Source of the DNA: Lactuca virosa
Taxonomy: Eukaryota; Streptophyta; Magnoliopsida; Asterales; Asteraceae
Reading direction: 5' to 3'
DNA length: 64,000 bases
Assembly (NCBI GenBank): GCA_928212115.1
Contig: CAKMRJ010005634.1
Span: 129,039,752 to 129,103,751 of the forward strand
In this document: positions 10,901 to 23,800 of the stretch, in pieces
Layout of the letters: the number at the start of each line of letters is the position of its first letter
How positions within the stretch are numbered: position 1 is the stretch's first letter
Position numbers and translations under genes: made by a program
Notes under the pieces: generated by a model
Told to the model about the DNA's origin: nothing
What the model saw: the letters and a program-made list of their open reading frames with translations, nothing else
Databases searched by the model: none

Positions 10901-13900
10901 TCACATATCACCAAACAACTGTGGGTAGCGACTCATCATGTCACTCTCCGTTTTCCAGGTGAGATTTGGTCCATTCGTATGTTTCCAGCGCACAAGCACT
11001 AAATCAACCATCTTGCGTCGCAACTTCATAGTCTTACGGTCAACTATTGCCTCAGGTTCTTCAATCAACCTCTTGTTTTCATCCAACCTTAACTCAGAAA
11101 TCGGAATTATGTCGGGCACATCTCCCGTGAACTTCCTCAAATAACACACATGAAATGTGTTATGAATACCCTCCAGTTCTTCCGGTAATTCTAGCTTGTA
11201 AGCTTGATTCCCAATCCTCTGAAGAACTTTAAATGGTCCAATAAACCTTGGACTCAACTTTCCCCTTTTACCAAATCTTATAAGTCCCTTCCACGGTGAG
11301 ACTTTAAGTAAAACCGAATCTCCAACTTCGAAGGATATCGGTTGTCTTTTCTTGTCAGCATAGCTCTTTTGTCGATCTTGAGCAACTAACATCCTCTCCC
11401 TTATCACTTTCAACTTTTCAGCAGTCTGATGGACTATTTCAGGTCCCATAAACTGCTTTTCCCCAGCTTCCAGCCAACATGATGCCGTTCGACACTTTTC
11501 CCCATACAAAGCGTGATAAGGTGCCATCTTAATGCTTGAGTGGAAACTATTATTATAGGAAAATTCTACTAGAGGTAAGTGTTCATCCCAGTTACCTTGG
11601 AATTCTAGGGTACATGCTCTCAGCATATCCTCCAATGTTTGAATCGTTCATTCGCTCTGACCATCGGTTTGTGGATGGTAAGTTGTACTCAAACACAACT
11701 TGGTACCCAATTCCTCTTGTAGACTCCTCCAAAACCTTGAGGTAAAACGGCTGTCACGATCGGATACAATCGTTAACGGAACATCGTGTAGCCTCACAAT
11801 TTCCTTCACATGAGAATTCTCAAGTTTATCCATAGACCATTTCTGGTTAGCGGCTATGAAATGCGCACTCTTAGTGAAGCGATCAACGACCACCCAAATC
11901 ATGTCGTGACCGTTCCTTGTTCTGGGCAGTTTAGTCACAAAATCCATGGTAATGTCCTCCCATTTACCCATGGGTACTGGTAAAGGTTCTAAACTCCCAT
12001 ACGGTTTCTGATGTTGTGCCTTAACCCTAGCACAAGTTACACATTCAGCCACATACTTAGCAACATCAGGCTTTATTGTCGGCCACCAGTCATAGGGTTT
12101 TAGGTCCCTATACATTTTCGTACTGCCGGGATGAATCGAGTACATGGTTTTGTGAGCTTCTTCCATCAGAAGACCTCTTACTCCTCCCGTCTTAGGTACC
12201 CAAATCCTATCTTTGAATACCTTCAATCCTTGACCGTTTGTATCAAACACCAACGTTTTTCCCAAACGTTCCTCCTTCCGGTCATTTTTCTCCAAAGCTT
12301 CCTCCTGAGCTTTCTTTATACTTTCCACAATTGTAGAGACAACTTCAATCTTCAGCGCTCTTGGCCTTCTCTTTTCAAGATTTACCTTCCGACTGAGAGC
12401 ATCAGCAACAACATTTGCTTTACCAGGGTGGTAAAGTATCTCACAGTCGTAGTCCTTGAGTAGTTCCAGCCAGCGCCGCTGCCTCATGTTCAATTCCTTC
12501 TGATTAAAGAGATATTGAAGACTCTTATGATCAGTGAAAAGTTTACACTTAGTACCATAAAGATAATGCCTCCATATCTTTAAGGCGAATACTACCGCTG
12601 CCAACTCCAGATCATGAGTGGGGTAGTTCTTTCATGTTCTTTCAACTGCCTCGATGCATACGCTATCACTTTATCCCTTTGGGTCAAAACACATCCTAAC
12701 CCAACTCCAGAGGCATCACTATAGACTGCGAAGTCATCAACTCCTTCAGGTAACGAAAGAATCGGTGCTTCACACAATCTCTTCTTTAACTTCTCAAAGG
12801 CTTCCTTATGCTTCTCATTCCAAGCATAAGTAGCTCCTTTGTGGGTCAAAGCTGTTAATGGAGTAGCGATCGAAGAAAAGCCTTGGATAAATCGGCGATA
12901 ATATCCGGCTAATCCTAAAAAGCTTCGAATCTCCGTGGGACTTTTTGGTTGTTCCCACTTCATTACAGCTTCAATCTTTGTTGGTTCAACAATTATTCCA
13001 TATTGGTTAACCACATGACCTAAAAATTAGACTTCTTGAATCCAAAATTCACATTTGGAGAACTTTGCATACAACTTCTCCTCTTTCAGAACTTCTAGCA
13101 CTTCACGCAGATGCTTCTCATGCTCCTGCTTGCTTTTCGAATAGATCAAGATATCGTCTATGAATACTATCACAGATTTATCAAGGTATGGTTTACAAAC
13201 CGTGTTCATCAAATCCATGAAAGCTGCTGGGGCATTGGTTAATCCGAACGACATAACCAAAAATTCATAGTGTCCATATCTTGTTCTGAACGCGGTCTTC
13301 TCGATATCCTGCTCCCTCACCTTTAGTTGATGGTACCCCGACCTAAGATCGATCTTCGAAAAATAGCTCGATCCTTGCAACTGATCGAACAAGTCATCGA
13401 TCCTCGGCAACGGGTACTTGTTCTTTATCGTCGCTTTATTCAGCTCTCTGTAATCGATGCACATTCTCATGCTCCCGTCTTTCTTCTCTACAAATAACAC
13501 AGGGGCTCCCCAGGGTGATGAACTAGGTCGAATAAAACCTTTGTCCAATAACTCCTGAAGTTGTGTCATGAGTTCTTTCATTTCGGTTGGTGCTAATCGA
13601 TATGGTGCTTTTGCTATCGTCGTCGTTCCTGGTAACAAGTCGATACGGAATTCTACTTGTCGATCAGGGGGCAATCCGGGAAGATCTTCGGGAAAGACTT
13701 TCGGATAATCACACACCACTGGAATATCCTGCACCTCCTTCTTTTCCTTTTGAGCATCGATCACGAACGCTAGATATGATGTACACCCCTTGGCCAAACA
13801 CTTTCTGGCTTTCATTAGGGAAATGATTCCAGAGTTTACTCTGCGTTTGTCTCCATACACCATAAATGACTCTTTCCCTGGCGGGTTTACTTTTACTATC

Positions 13901-15441
13901 TTCTTTCTACACAATATTTCGGCATCATTGGCGCTAAGCCAATCCATTCCTAAAACTATGTCGAAACCATTTAACTCGATATGCAATAATTCCTCGTGGA
14001 ACTTATTCCCATCCAAGTCAATGATGATGTTTTTCATACGATGGCTAACAGGTACAAACTTGCCACTAGCAATCTCGACTAATAAGGCATTAACTAGTCT
14101 ATCTACAGGCAAAGCTAGTTTTCTACCAAATTCATGCGATATAAAGGAGTAATTGGCTCCAGAATCAAACAAAATTTGGGCAGGCAATTCGTTTACGAGA
14201 AAGGTACCTGAAGCGACATCGACTTCTTCTTTCACAGCTTCGAGTGTCATCTGAAAGGCTCTCGCCTTCGGCTTTGGTGGCAGATTGGGTTTTGCTGCGT
14301 CCTTCCTCTTCAGGCAGTCCCTCAAAATATGCCCTTCTTCATGGCACCCATGACAGACGTTATTAGCGAAGGTGCAATTATTGGCATAATGCCCTGGCTT
14401 TCCACATTTGTAACAAGTGAGTTCCACGCTGCACTTCCCAGCATGTTTCTTCTTGCACCTGTCACACCACTTGGCTTCGGCTCCTCCTCCGAATTTTCTC
14501 GAACCAGACTTCGAGAATTTGTTCTTTTTATTAGAACCTGAAGTTCCTTCAAACTTTCTCTTTTCGCCAACTTCAACCTTGCTGGCGGCTCTCCCCTTTA
14601 TCATATCTTCAACAGACTTGGCAGCCCAGATAGCTTCCTCCAAAGTAAGTGCCTGACGTACTGGCACCGCATACTCCCATGGAAGTCCCTTTGGGTACCT
14701 ATCAATTTTCGCCAGCTCATCTGGGACAATACACAAAGCAAACTCCATTTTTTCTGTGAAGTTATTCGTATACTCGTCAACGGTCATACTCTCCTTCTTC
14801 AACTTTAGAAATTGGCTTTCTAACTCAAGTACGTTTTGGGCCGAGCAGAACTTGCGCTTAAAGTGCACCAAGAACTCTGCCCAATTCATTTGCAATGGCT
14901 CATTAGGGCTTAGGGTCTTCCCCAATGTGTTCCACCAACGAGCAGCACTACCCCTGAACTGACACACTGCAAAGGTGGTTTGTAACTTGCCTTGGCAATC
15001 ACAAGTCATGAAAGCCAACTCCATTTCCGAGATCCAGTCCATAACTCCGACAGGATCTTCTTTTCCAGTGAAGGTCGATGGCTTGCAAGTCATAAAGTCC
15101 TTATACTTGCACCCATTTCTCTCCACTCTGCCCTCGTGGTTATTCCTCCCAACCTCAAGCGGTTCACTATGACCAACCGATCTGCTGTTGTTCCCTTCTT
15201 CAGATCGATCGTCATTTAGTTCATGTTGTTCAACAGGAACTGAAGGTTCATCCCTGTTGTTCAGCAACATTTGCCTCAACTCCTCCCACTGTTCAGCCAT
15301 CATGGTCTGAATCACAGCTCGTACTCCAGCCATGGTGATGGGTTCGGGTGCATCTCCTACTATCGGCACCTGTTCCACCACTTGAGGTTGAGGTTGTTGG
15401 TTTCCGTTTGCATTTCCCGCTCCACTTCGAGTTTTTTCCAT
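10901..15441 (-). pseudogene. Gypsy gag-pol polyprotein (three breaks)
   Basis: The start is ATG at 15441. The first 804 residues hold gag (about 110-290), a Cys-rich region (about 326-337), two CCHC knuckles (343-356, 363-376), the protease DSG motif (426-428), and RT with the IDLRSG region near 697 and a FIDD active site at 760-763. A TAA at 13029-13027 interrupts RT; the frame continues to RNase H (DFAVYSDAS). A one-base frameshift lies near 12626-12633. The next segment (12604-11648) has the HHCC zinc region and the integrase core with both Asp and the Glu. A TGA at 11650-11648 follows directly after the Glu. The last segment (11635-10901) is the integrase C-terminus with the chromodomain-like tail. 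Both nonsense codons look like C-to-T changes. Two stops and one shift are the only breaks I see. Confidence 0.92.
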
Positions 15442-15794
15442 TACAATCTATATACCAGATAAGGCGAATTTAGGTCTTTATCCTTGTTAGACATGTCAAT
15501 TCCCTTATCACTCCGAAACGTTTACATGTTAGTTCTAATCTCGTAATCATACGCTTAGAATCCTACACACATAAGGTTTCCAGATCCGGTCGGCAACAGA
15601 CCATAGATCCGAACAAATAATGGCATATATGGCAACATATAGCATTTAGCACATAAAGGCATTTTAGGCACCTTTCCTAAAATAAACTAGTGCTCGTGTC
15701 TAAATTTATGGAAGACACTCATCTCACAATCATCACTTAGCATCCTAAGTTTAAGTCTAGAAATTCTATAATTTCTTAGTTCGCTTAAACTAAT
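15442..15794 (-). other. Untranslated leader of the Gypsy element
   Basis: It is non-coding sequence between the primer site and gag ATG. Long stretches match 3630-3935 of the non-autonomous element, for example around the word ggcaacagaccatagatccg. Confidence 0.75.
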
Positions 15795-15806
15795 GCTCTG
15801 ATACCA
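15795..15806 (-). other. Primer binding site of the Gypsy element
   Basis: The minus strand reads TGGTATCAGAGC, two bases inside the LTR. It fits initiator tRNA-Met. Confidence 0.92.
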
Positions 15807-15808
15807 AC

Positions 15809-18122
15809 TGTGACATCCCCTAATTTCTCGGCCAGAAAAGACCGATTTAATTTATACTTTTTAAAATAAAATCAGAGAAATCTTTTAAAAAGATATTGCG
15901 GAATAGGTCCCCAATATAAAAACATGATAATGTTTATCAAAACACTTCTTTAAGAAGGTATATATTTTCCATATATATCAAAACCTCAGGATGTCATGTT
16001 CCGATACAGATCAAAAGCATAAACAAGACATTATAAGCCTTTCAACAGTTATTTACAACTACTGGCCTATAATAAAAAACTCTCTCATCGTCCTCCGATT
16101 ATGATCGGGGTCCACTACATGTAATCATAAAAAAACTGAGTGGGTCAGGCTTGGGAGCCTGGTGAGCATATAGGGTTTTCAACCCACAATAATAATAACA
16201 TATTAAGTTCACCAATCAACAATAACCCTGATTACCCATTCCCGTTGTCCTCACTTTACGTCCCTAAACACCTAACACAAGGGACTTAACCTAAGGAATA
16301 TCATCGGGTTGGACACTACTGCTAAGGGGACTCCTCAGCCATACATGTCCTAAAGGCAACCATGAGGGGGATTGGAGTACACCAATGAACATTTAGTTCA
16401 TCAACACCTACAAGTTGCGAACTTGCTAGTGTACCACTGGACTGTCTAGAAAGGTCCGTGATCGTCATCTATACTCCGCTAGACGACTACAACAACACCA
16501 ACAACAACACCGACACCGAGGCCTCTCATCATTTTAACACCCACCGACTATTTTGTCTACCCATGTTCTACCCAACATATTTGTAGATAAAATACATATA
16601 CAGTTTAAAACTTGTATAAAACATCAATTCAACACTCACCTCAAATAAACAATTAACATATTTACACATAACACGTATTTTAAGGTAAATACTTCATATC
16701 TATGTGTAAATTGAAAGTAACTACACACTCACTTGTTTTGATGAAAATCGGGCAGCAATTCGTTTCCTAAAACGATCGTTTCTAATAAAACCGGGAGTTT
16801 TATTGACAAATCAGGCTCTGCAAAAGTCGGGCTTCGAAACCGAAAAGATAAATTTTCCGGGCTTCACGGGCACTTCGTGGCGTATTTTCGGGGCTTATAA
16901 TTGATATTGGGGCTTCGGGGGATGTTAATATGAAAGAAATATGAGTTTAGGGGCTAAAAGTGACAAGTTTTCAAAATACCCCCGGGAGGTCTCGCACCCT
17001 TCTATTTATAGGGGCGAGCCTCCTGATCCAACCGCTGAGAAGAAGCCACGCGTCGCAGATCCGAAGCTCGCAGGGGATGGCTCGCACGAGGCTGCACATG
17101 CGAAGGCCTCGATGTCCTCTCCTGATTGGACCGAGGTCTACTGGTCCGAAGAAGAGGCATCGTGGCAGCTTGCGAGGGTTCGGTCACATGCACGAGGGTA
17201 CGTGTCGCACCGCTACTGGACCGCTTCAGACAGATCAGGTGCTCGGATGACTCAGCAGCTCGGACACGTGGCACCTTATAAGCGAGGGTGACGTAGCAAA
17301 TCGTGACTATGCGAATTTTCTCGGTTTTTGTGCAAAAACTTCTAAAATTCATAACTTTCGCATACGAGCTCCGTTTTTGATGTTCTTTATATGCACGCGT
17401 AGGTAAAATTACACTCTACAACTTCCGTTTAGACTTCATCGGCTAATTTTGAATTTAATTTTTATATTATTATTTTTAACAGACCTGGACAGGAAAATCC
17501 GTTAAAAATTCATAACTTCTTCATCCGACGTCCGTTTTCGTCAGACTTTTTACCGTTGTGCTACTATTGACGAGACCTTCGATTCTCGTTTAGGTCGTGT
17601 CGGCTAAAAATCACTCGATCTAAAATTCGAGTTTTTAGCTGTCTACTGCTAAGCTGAAACTTCGAAAAATCATAACTTCCTCATACGAAGTCAGATTTGG
17701 GCGTTCTTTTTATACTTACTCTCGGTTTAACAAACACTACGAGTTTTGTTTAGATCACTAAGGCTAAAAAGTAGTTATCGAAAACTCACTTTTTACGACA
17801 TTCAGCACCGAGCCGGTTTTGTCGTGAAACTTCGACAGGTCATAACTTCTTCGTTATAACTCGGATTTCGGCATTCTTTATATATCCGTAATCCTTGTCA
17901 CGACCACTACAACTTTCTTAGTAGATATCGGCTTTATCTAAAATTTTATTTTTGACGCTCATTTTTATTCTTAATTAATTAACTCCTAGTAATTAAGCAT
18001 AAAACACATAAAACACATAGAATTCACATAATTCCTTTTTCATTTCTTCAAAATGAGTTACAAAGGTTAACCTAGACTATCACATTAATATTAATGCCTA
18101 GGCTAGAAACACGAGTGTTACA
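15809..18122 (-). repeat. 5' LTR of the Gypsy element
   Basis: It has the same termini as 8526-10865. A TATA box (CTATAAATAG on the minus strand) lies at 17002-17011. Plus-strand ORFs through both LTR copies (9655-10035, 16941-17291) run antisense to the element and are treated as chance. Confidence 0.93.
17002..17011 (-). promoter_or_regulatory. TATA box of the Gypsy LTR promoter
   Basis: CTATAAATAG on the minus strand is preceded by a GC-rich stretch. It lies well upstream of the ~2.3 kb LTR's 3' end and is conserved in the other LTR at about 9716-9725. Confidence 0.55.
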
Positions 18123-18127
18123 CTCTT
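18123..18127. repeat. Target-site duplication of the Gypsy element (CTCTT), right copy
   Basis: It directly follows TGTTACA and pairs with 8521-8525. Confidence 0.95.
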
Positions 18128-20290
18128 GTTGTGTCTGCTAGTAATGAGGCTAAGAAATATAGTATTCAATTGCTAGAGACTCAAAAGCTATTGGATTCGA
18201 AAAGAGGGAGGGTTGAGTATCTAGAACTTCAGTTGAAAAATCTTAGCTGTGATAGGAAAATTTTGGACAATGATGTAAGGTTGTTATTAGCTCAAAGGAA
18301 CATCTATTGTAACTCTGCTAAACGTTTGTATGCAAAATTAACTGCATTGCATCATTCATCTGATATAAGCAAAGAATAACATAGGAAGTTATTACCTTTT
18401 CTAGCTTATGAAAGAGAAAATGTTGATAGCATATCTTATGACTGTGAAAAAACCATAGCAGAATTTGATAGAGTTCCAGATAATCGATTTGCTTATGGTA
18501 TTGTTAAAATAGATGAATATCTTGATGCTGATGAACTTGTTGAAATTGTGAATGAGATATTGACCAAAAGTGAACAAATAAAAATTTTGAAAAGAACTGA
18601 GAATTCGAAATCTGACTCTCAATCTAATTTCGCTGATATCAATGATAATTCTGATAATTTTAGCGAAATCAGTGAAATTGAGGCAGAGGAAAGTGTCGAT
18701 TGTTCTCAGTTGTATGTCATTAATGTCACATCTAAGTCTAAAGGAAAAGAAATATGTAATGATTCGAATGTTAAGGTTGACACTGACAAACCCTCTACTT
18801 CGAAATTTTATGATTTCGACCATGTGAGTGTCAGAGATAGTCAAACTGATAGTAGTGATGATGAGGACGAGGATGAGGTTTCGAAAACTTCAAAGACAGA
18901 AAAGAATGTTTCGAAAGAAACAACCATTCCTCGAATTGTTGTTGAACCAGTGTATGGAGATACTGAAAATTTTGACAATGTGATGACTGAAAAGGTGCTC
19001 ATTATCTTGAAACAAATAATGTTGTATATCCAAATTTCAAGTGCTCAGATGATATCATCTTTCCCAATAAAGTGTTTGTTACTACTGGGAATGTTGACAA
19101 CATTAAACCGGAATTTAACAAGATGGTTGACGACGATAACAAGAAAACGTCAGATGAAGGATTCTTTTCAAATCAAAGCACTGTCGAAAATAATCTCACA
19201 AAGAATTCCTACATTTTTCAAAGACAAAAAACACAACGTAATTTGGTTGAAAAGCAACAAATTTCAAAAGAAAATGTTGTTGAAACAAATCAAAAGGTTA
19301 AAACTAATTCGCCATATTTTAAGGAATTAATTGAAAAAATTTCGAAAGAAAATGGAATTTCGAAAAGACAAGCAAGAAAGAAATTTTTTTGGCAAGTTGT
19401 GGAAAATCGTAAGAAACCAAATGATTTCACAAAGAAAACGAATGAAAAGATAATGTCTAAATCTGTTAAGACAATGTCTTTAACAAATTAAGATATTAAG
19501 AAAAATCCCGCTCAAAAACAAAAGTCTTTGTCTCAATCATTACCATCAGATAAATCTACACACTTTAAATCTCAAATACCCAAATCTTTTTCTCAAAATC
19601 TTAATCAAAATGATCAAACAAAGAATTTTCCAACATCTCAATCATTAAGGAACCTTAAATATTCCAAACAAAGGTTTTCACAAAATCATTTTTCAAAACA
19701 ACATTCATTTACACAACAATCATCGAATTTTAAAATCGATTTTCTTCGAAAACAGGTTTCGACTCAAATATTCCAAATCGAAAGTTTGAAAATGTTCAAA
19801 CAAAATCAAATGTAAAATTCACTCCACAAAAACCAAACTTTCCAAATCCATCCGTGAAACAACCTTCGAAAGTTTCACACATAAAGGGTCATTCAGATAT
19901 GAACAACTTGAATCATTGGTTTGAAGGCAAAGGCAAAATATATCAATCTGGAAAATTTTCTCAAAAAAAAATCAAAGATGCATTTGAGAAATATTTGAAT
20001 GAATCTTCCAGTGGAAGTTGTTCTTTGCAAGAATCTAATCCTCCTGTTCAAACTTGGCGACCAATTTCGAAAGTGAAGAATTTTGAGAATCTAACTGAGA
20101 AGAAAAAGGAGAATGTCAGTAGCAATCCTAAATCTTCGAAAGTTTATGTTTCTACACCTTTAACTCATGATGTGGACTTAGTTTCAAATCAAAAGTTTGA
20201 AGTTGGGTCTTAAGTTCAAGTTTACATTCTGTTTTTCAAACTAATCACCAAGGACCCAAACAGCCTTGGGTACCTAAATTTTTCCATTAA
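18128..20290 (+). pseudogene. Copia-1 gag, 3' part, up to the conserved gag/pol stop
   Basis: It continues the gag frame after the Gypsy insertion (…ValSerAlaSerAsnGluAlaLys), homologous to Copia-2 gag near 47240-47200. The region is long, hydrophilic and rich in Ser, Lys, Asn and Gln, with a heptad-like stretch just after 18140. A stop at 18377-18379 and frameshifts near 18990, 19815 and 20210 break it; a further stop lies at 19489-19491. The terminal frame (…ProTrpValProLysPhePhe) ends at TAA 20288-20290. Copia-2 has a stop at exactly the same residue, so this one may be the real gag end. I do not recognise a domain in this half. Confidence 0.8.
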
Positions 20291-23200
20291 TTACAGGTTT
20301 TGAGTGACAAGCAATATGACGAAAAATGGTATATTGATAGTGGTTGCTCGCGTCACATGACTGGAAAGAAGGAAAATTTACGAGATTTCAGAAGTTTGGA
20401 TAATGCAGGAGTCGTGAAGTTTGGAAACAATCACAAATGTCAAGTGAAAGGTTATGGTAAAGTCACGAATGGACAATTTACAGTTAATCGGGTTGCTTAT
20501 GTCGAAGGTCTTCAACATAACTTGATAAGTGTTTCGCAACTTGTTATGGGCACTGGCAATCAAGTGGTGTTCAATGAAGAAGGAAGTATTATTTCCAATG
20601 TCGAAACAAAAGAGGTTTTGCTAAAGTCTAAGAGACATGGTGATATGTTCACTCTCGATATTAAACCAATTGTTGGGAAACCTTCAGTGTGCTTACTTTC
20701 GAAAGCTCCAATAGATGTTAGCTGGTTATGGCATCGAAGGCTTTCTCATTTGAATTTTCGAAGTCTAAAAAAATTGGTGGTAAATAACCTTGTTCGAGGT
20801 TTACCTGTTTTAAAGTTTGACAATGATACTTTATGTGCAGCTTGCGAACTTGGAAAACAACATCGTCAAGGACATCCAATTGTCATAGATTCGAACATTG
20901 TTGAACCATTGGAACTTCTTTATATTGACTTATGTGGACCATCAACTGTTGAAACTCTCAACAAGAAACGGTACATTTTAGTCATTGTTGATGATTTTTC
21001 ACGATTCACTTGGGTTTATTTTCTCAGGTTAAAATCTGAAGTAGCACAAACGATGATTGATTTCATCAAGAAAATTGAAACAAGCCTAAGGAAGAAAGTT
21101 CGAAAAATCAAAAGTGATAATGGCTCTGAATTTAAGAACAATGTTCTTGATTCGTTCTTAACGGATAAAGGAATTTCGCATAATTTTTCTTCACCATACA
21201 CACCACAACAAAATGGTGTTGTTGAAAGACGAAATCATTCTCTTTCTGAAGCAACAAGAACGATGCTCACATATGCGAATCTTCCTCAATATCTTTGGGT
21301 TGAAGCAGTTTCTACAGCATGTTTTACTCATAATCGATCGTTCATTCATCGTCGTTTCAATATTACTCCTTATGAAATTATCAATAACCGAAAACCTAAT
21401 GTCAAATTCTTTCATGTTTTTGGTTGCAGGTGTTTTATTATGAATCTCAAGGATAATCTTTCGAAATTTCAGTCAAAGGCTGATGAAGGAATATTTTTGG
21501 GATATTCACATTATTTGGTTGCATATAGAGTATTGAATAAACGAACGAGAAAAGTAGAAGAAAAATTTAATCTCACATTTGATGATTATTATGTTAAAAG
21601 AGTAAAAAAAATGCTTTGAACAATATCCCATTATTAATGAATCAAATAATGAATCTGCAAATGATAATTCGATAGACTTTGATTATGATTTGATATTTGG
21701 TGTTCCTGATAGGGCTGCTGATGCTGAAGTTAATGTCACGGACAATCGAATATCTGAAGCCTCAAAGCATTCTGAAAATTCGACATTAATACAAGAAAAT
21801 TCAGATTTAAACTCAACATCAAATTCTCCTAGAGTTGTCGAAAGTATGCTAAATGATTTGAGTGGAGGGGGAGCACTTGCATTCACCTTCTCATGATGAG
21901 GGGGAGCATTCTTTCGAGTGGAGAATAGGAGAATGAATGGAGATGTCGAGGGGGAGTATCAAGATGACAATAATGTCGAGGGGGAGCATATTCATACAAA
22001 TATGTCGAATGTAAATCAAAATGTAATTTTTATTGATACAACTGATAATGTTTATGTTGCAGATTCAAAAAATGATGAAATGTATGAAGATGCACCATTG
22101 GATTTTGATCCAGCATATCCACCACTGGAAAAATGGGCAAGAAATCATCCAAAATAACAAGTCATTGAAAATCCACAAGATGGAGTGTTGACAAGAGCTC
22201 AAATTCGTGCAAAGAATGAGGTAGTTAATACTCATCAAGAGTTTTGCATGTTTAATGTTTTTATTTCAAAATTAGAGCCTAAGACAGTTAAGGTTGCAAT
22301 GGAACACTCATATTGGGTTGTTGCTATGCAATCTGAACTAGCTAAATTCGAAAGAAACAAGGTTTGGAGATTAATTCCTAAACCTAAAAATGTTTCAATT
22401 GTTGGGTTAAAATGGATTTTTAAAAATAAAACCGAAAAAGATGGCAACATTGTTCGAAATAAAGTTGGCTTGTAGTTAAAGGCTATTCGCAACAAGAAGG
22501 TATCGATTATGAAGACACATTTGCCCCTGTCGCAAGACTCGAGGCTATTCGAATATTTTTAGCCTATGCAGCTCATAAGGATTTTGATGTATATCAAATG
22601 GATGTCAAATGTGTTTTTCTCAACAGAGAACTTGAAGAAACAGTTTACATTGAACAACCTCCAAGTTTTGTAAATGAAGAATATCCTGATCATTTTTATA
22701 TCTTAGATAAAGTTGTTTATGGGTTAAAACAAGCACCAAGAGCCTGGTCTACAACTCTTACCAATTTCTTAAAACAATCGAAATTTAAACAAGGATCAGT
22801 TGACCCCACGTTACTTCGAAAGAAAGTTGGGGATCATCTAAGGCTTGTTCAAATTTATGTTGACGATATTATTTTTGGCTCTACTGACCCTGCTTTTTCT
22901 AGTGAATTCGAAAATTTGATGAAAAATGTCAGTTTGAGATGAGTATGATGGGAAAAATTAACAATTTTATGGGATTAAATATTCGTCAAAGCAGAGAAGG
23001 CATCTTTATCAATTAAGAAAAATATACCAGAATTTGCTTGAAAAGTTTGAATTGACGAATAGCACAAAGTTAAGAGTACCAATGGCGGTTGGAACAAGGC
23101 TTACACCTTCATTAGATAAACCTGCTGTTGATCTTACTTTATACAGGAACATGATAGGTTCGTTGATTTATCTTACTGCAAGTCGACCTGATATCTTGTT

Positions 23201-23800
23201 TTCTGTTTGTAATTGTGCAAGGTATCAAGCAAATCCCAGAGAACCTCACTTAACTGCTGTGAAAAATATATTTTGTTATCTTAAAGGAACAATTTCGTTA
23301 GGATTATGGTATCCTTCGAAATCAGGTTTCCTTCATTCAAGCATTTTCAGATTCGGATTTGGGAGGTTGCAATCTTGATCGAAAAAGTACAAGTGGTGGA
23401 TGTCAATTGTTAGATGGGAAGCTCGTTAGTTGGCAGTCGAAAAAGCAAACATGTGTTGCAATTTCAACTGTTGAAGCAGAATATGTTGCGGTTGTTGTAT
23501 GCACTTCTCAAATAATCTGGATCCAAAGTCAATTGTGTGATTATGCAATAAATATAAAAAAGATTCCATTGTATTGTGATTCACAAAGTGCTATACGCAT
23601 TTGTCATAATCCAGTACAACATTCAAAAACGAAACACATTGCACTTCGTTATCATTTCATAAAAGATCATGTGGAAGATGGAAATGTCGAAATTCATTTT
23701 GTAAAGACAACTGATTAGCTAGTTGATATCTTTACAAAACCCTTGGATGAAAAGTCGTTAGAATTTCAACAGGTCTGGGGATGATAGAAGCAAGTTTTGT
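20291..23800 (+). pseudogene. Copia-1 pol: protease, integrase, RT, RNase H (degraded)
   Basis: The frame opens directly after the TAA at 20288. Residues counted from 20300: protease YIDSGCS (Asp13), GAG-pre-integrase zinc region (His145, His150, Cys179, Cys182), integrase core with Asp210, Asp273 and Glu309. A frameshift in an A run near 21610 follows. The acidic linker 21620-22180 contains several stops. RT resumes at 22185; a frameshift lies near 22470 and the YVDD box at about 22856-22867. More breaks lie near 22925, 23015 and 23330. RNase H (SDSDLGG region to KTKHIALRYHF) runs from about 23345 to 23718 and ends at a TAG. The order and motifs are those of SIRE-type Copia. Confidence 0.9.
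21864..21987 (+). repeat. Repeated GAGGGGGAG purine tracts in the integrase-RT linker
   Basis: Tracts lie at 21864-21875, 21898-21908, 21948-21957 and 21978-21987. In the reading frame most encode Glu-Gly-Glu-His or close variants. They resemble the element's 3' PPT (AAAGGGGGAGAA). Copia-2 has five at about 43314-43438. Confidence 0.8.

Larger units (their letters stand above)
8526..18122 (-). mobile_element. Ty3/Gypsy retrotransposon (probable Tekay/Del-like chromovirus)
   Basis: It is complete from end to end. LTRs are 2340 bp (8526-10865) and 2314 bp (15809-18122), flanked by CTCTT duplications. On the minus strand the order is primer site, leader, gag, protease, RT, RNase H, integrase and polypurine tract. 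RT before integrase is diagnostic of Gypsy. The integrase C-terminus resembles the chromodomain-like tail of Tekay/Del elements, so the lineage is my inference. The polyprotein has two nonsense codons and one frameshift. LTR divergence is about 3% by eye over the first 300 bp. Confidence 0.95.

Noticed and set aside
18401..18844. 147-codon minus-strand ORF
   Set aside because: It is a shadow of Copia-1 gag, which is supported by homology to Copia-2.
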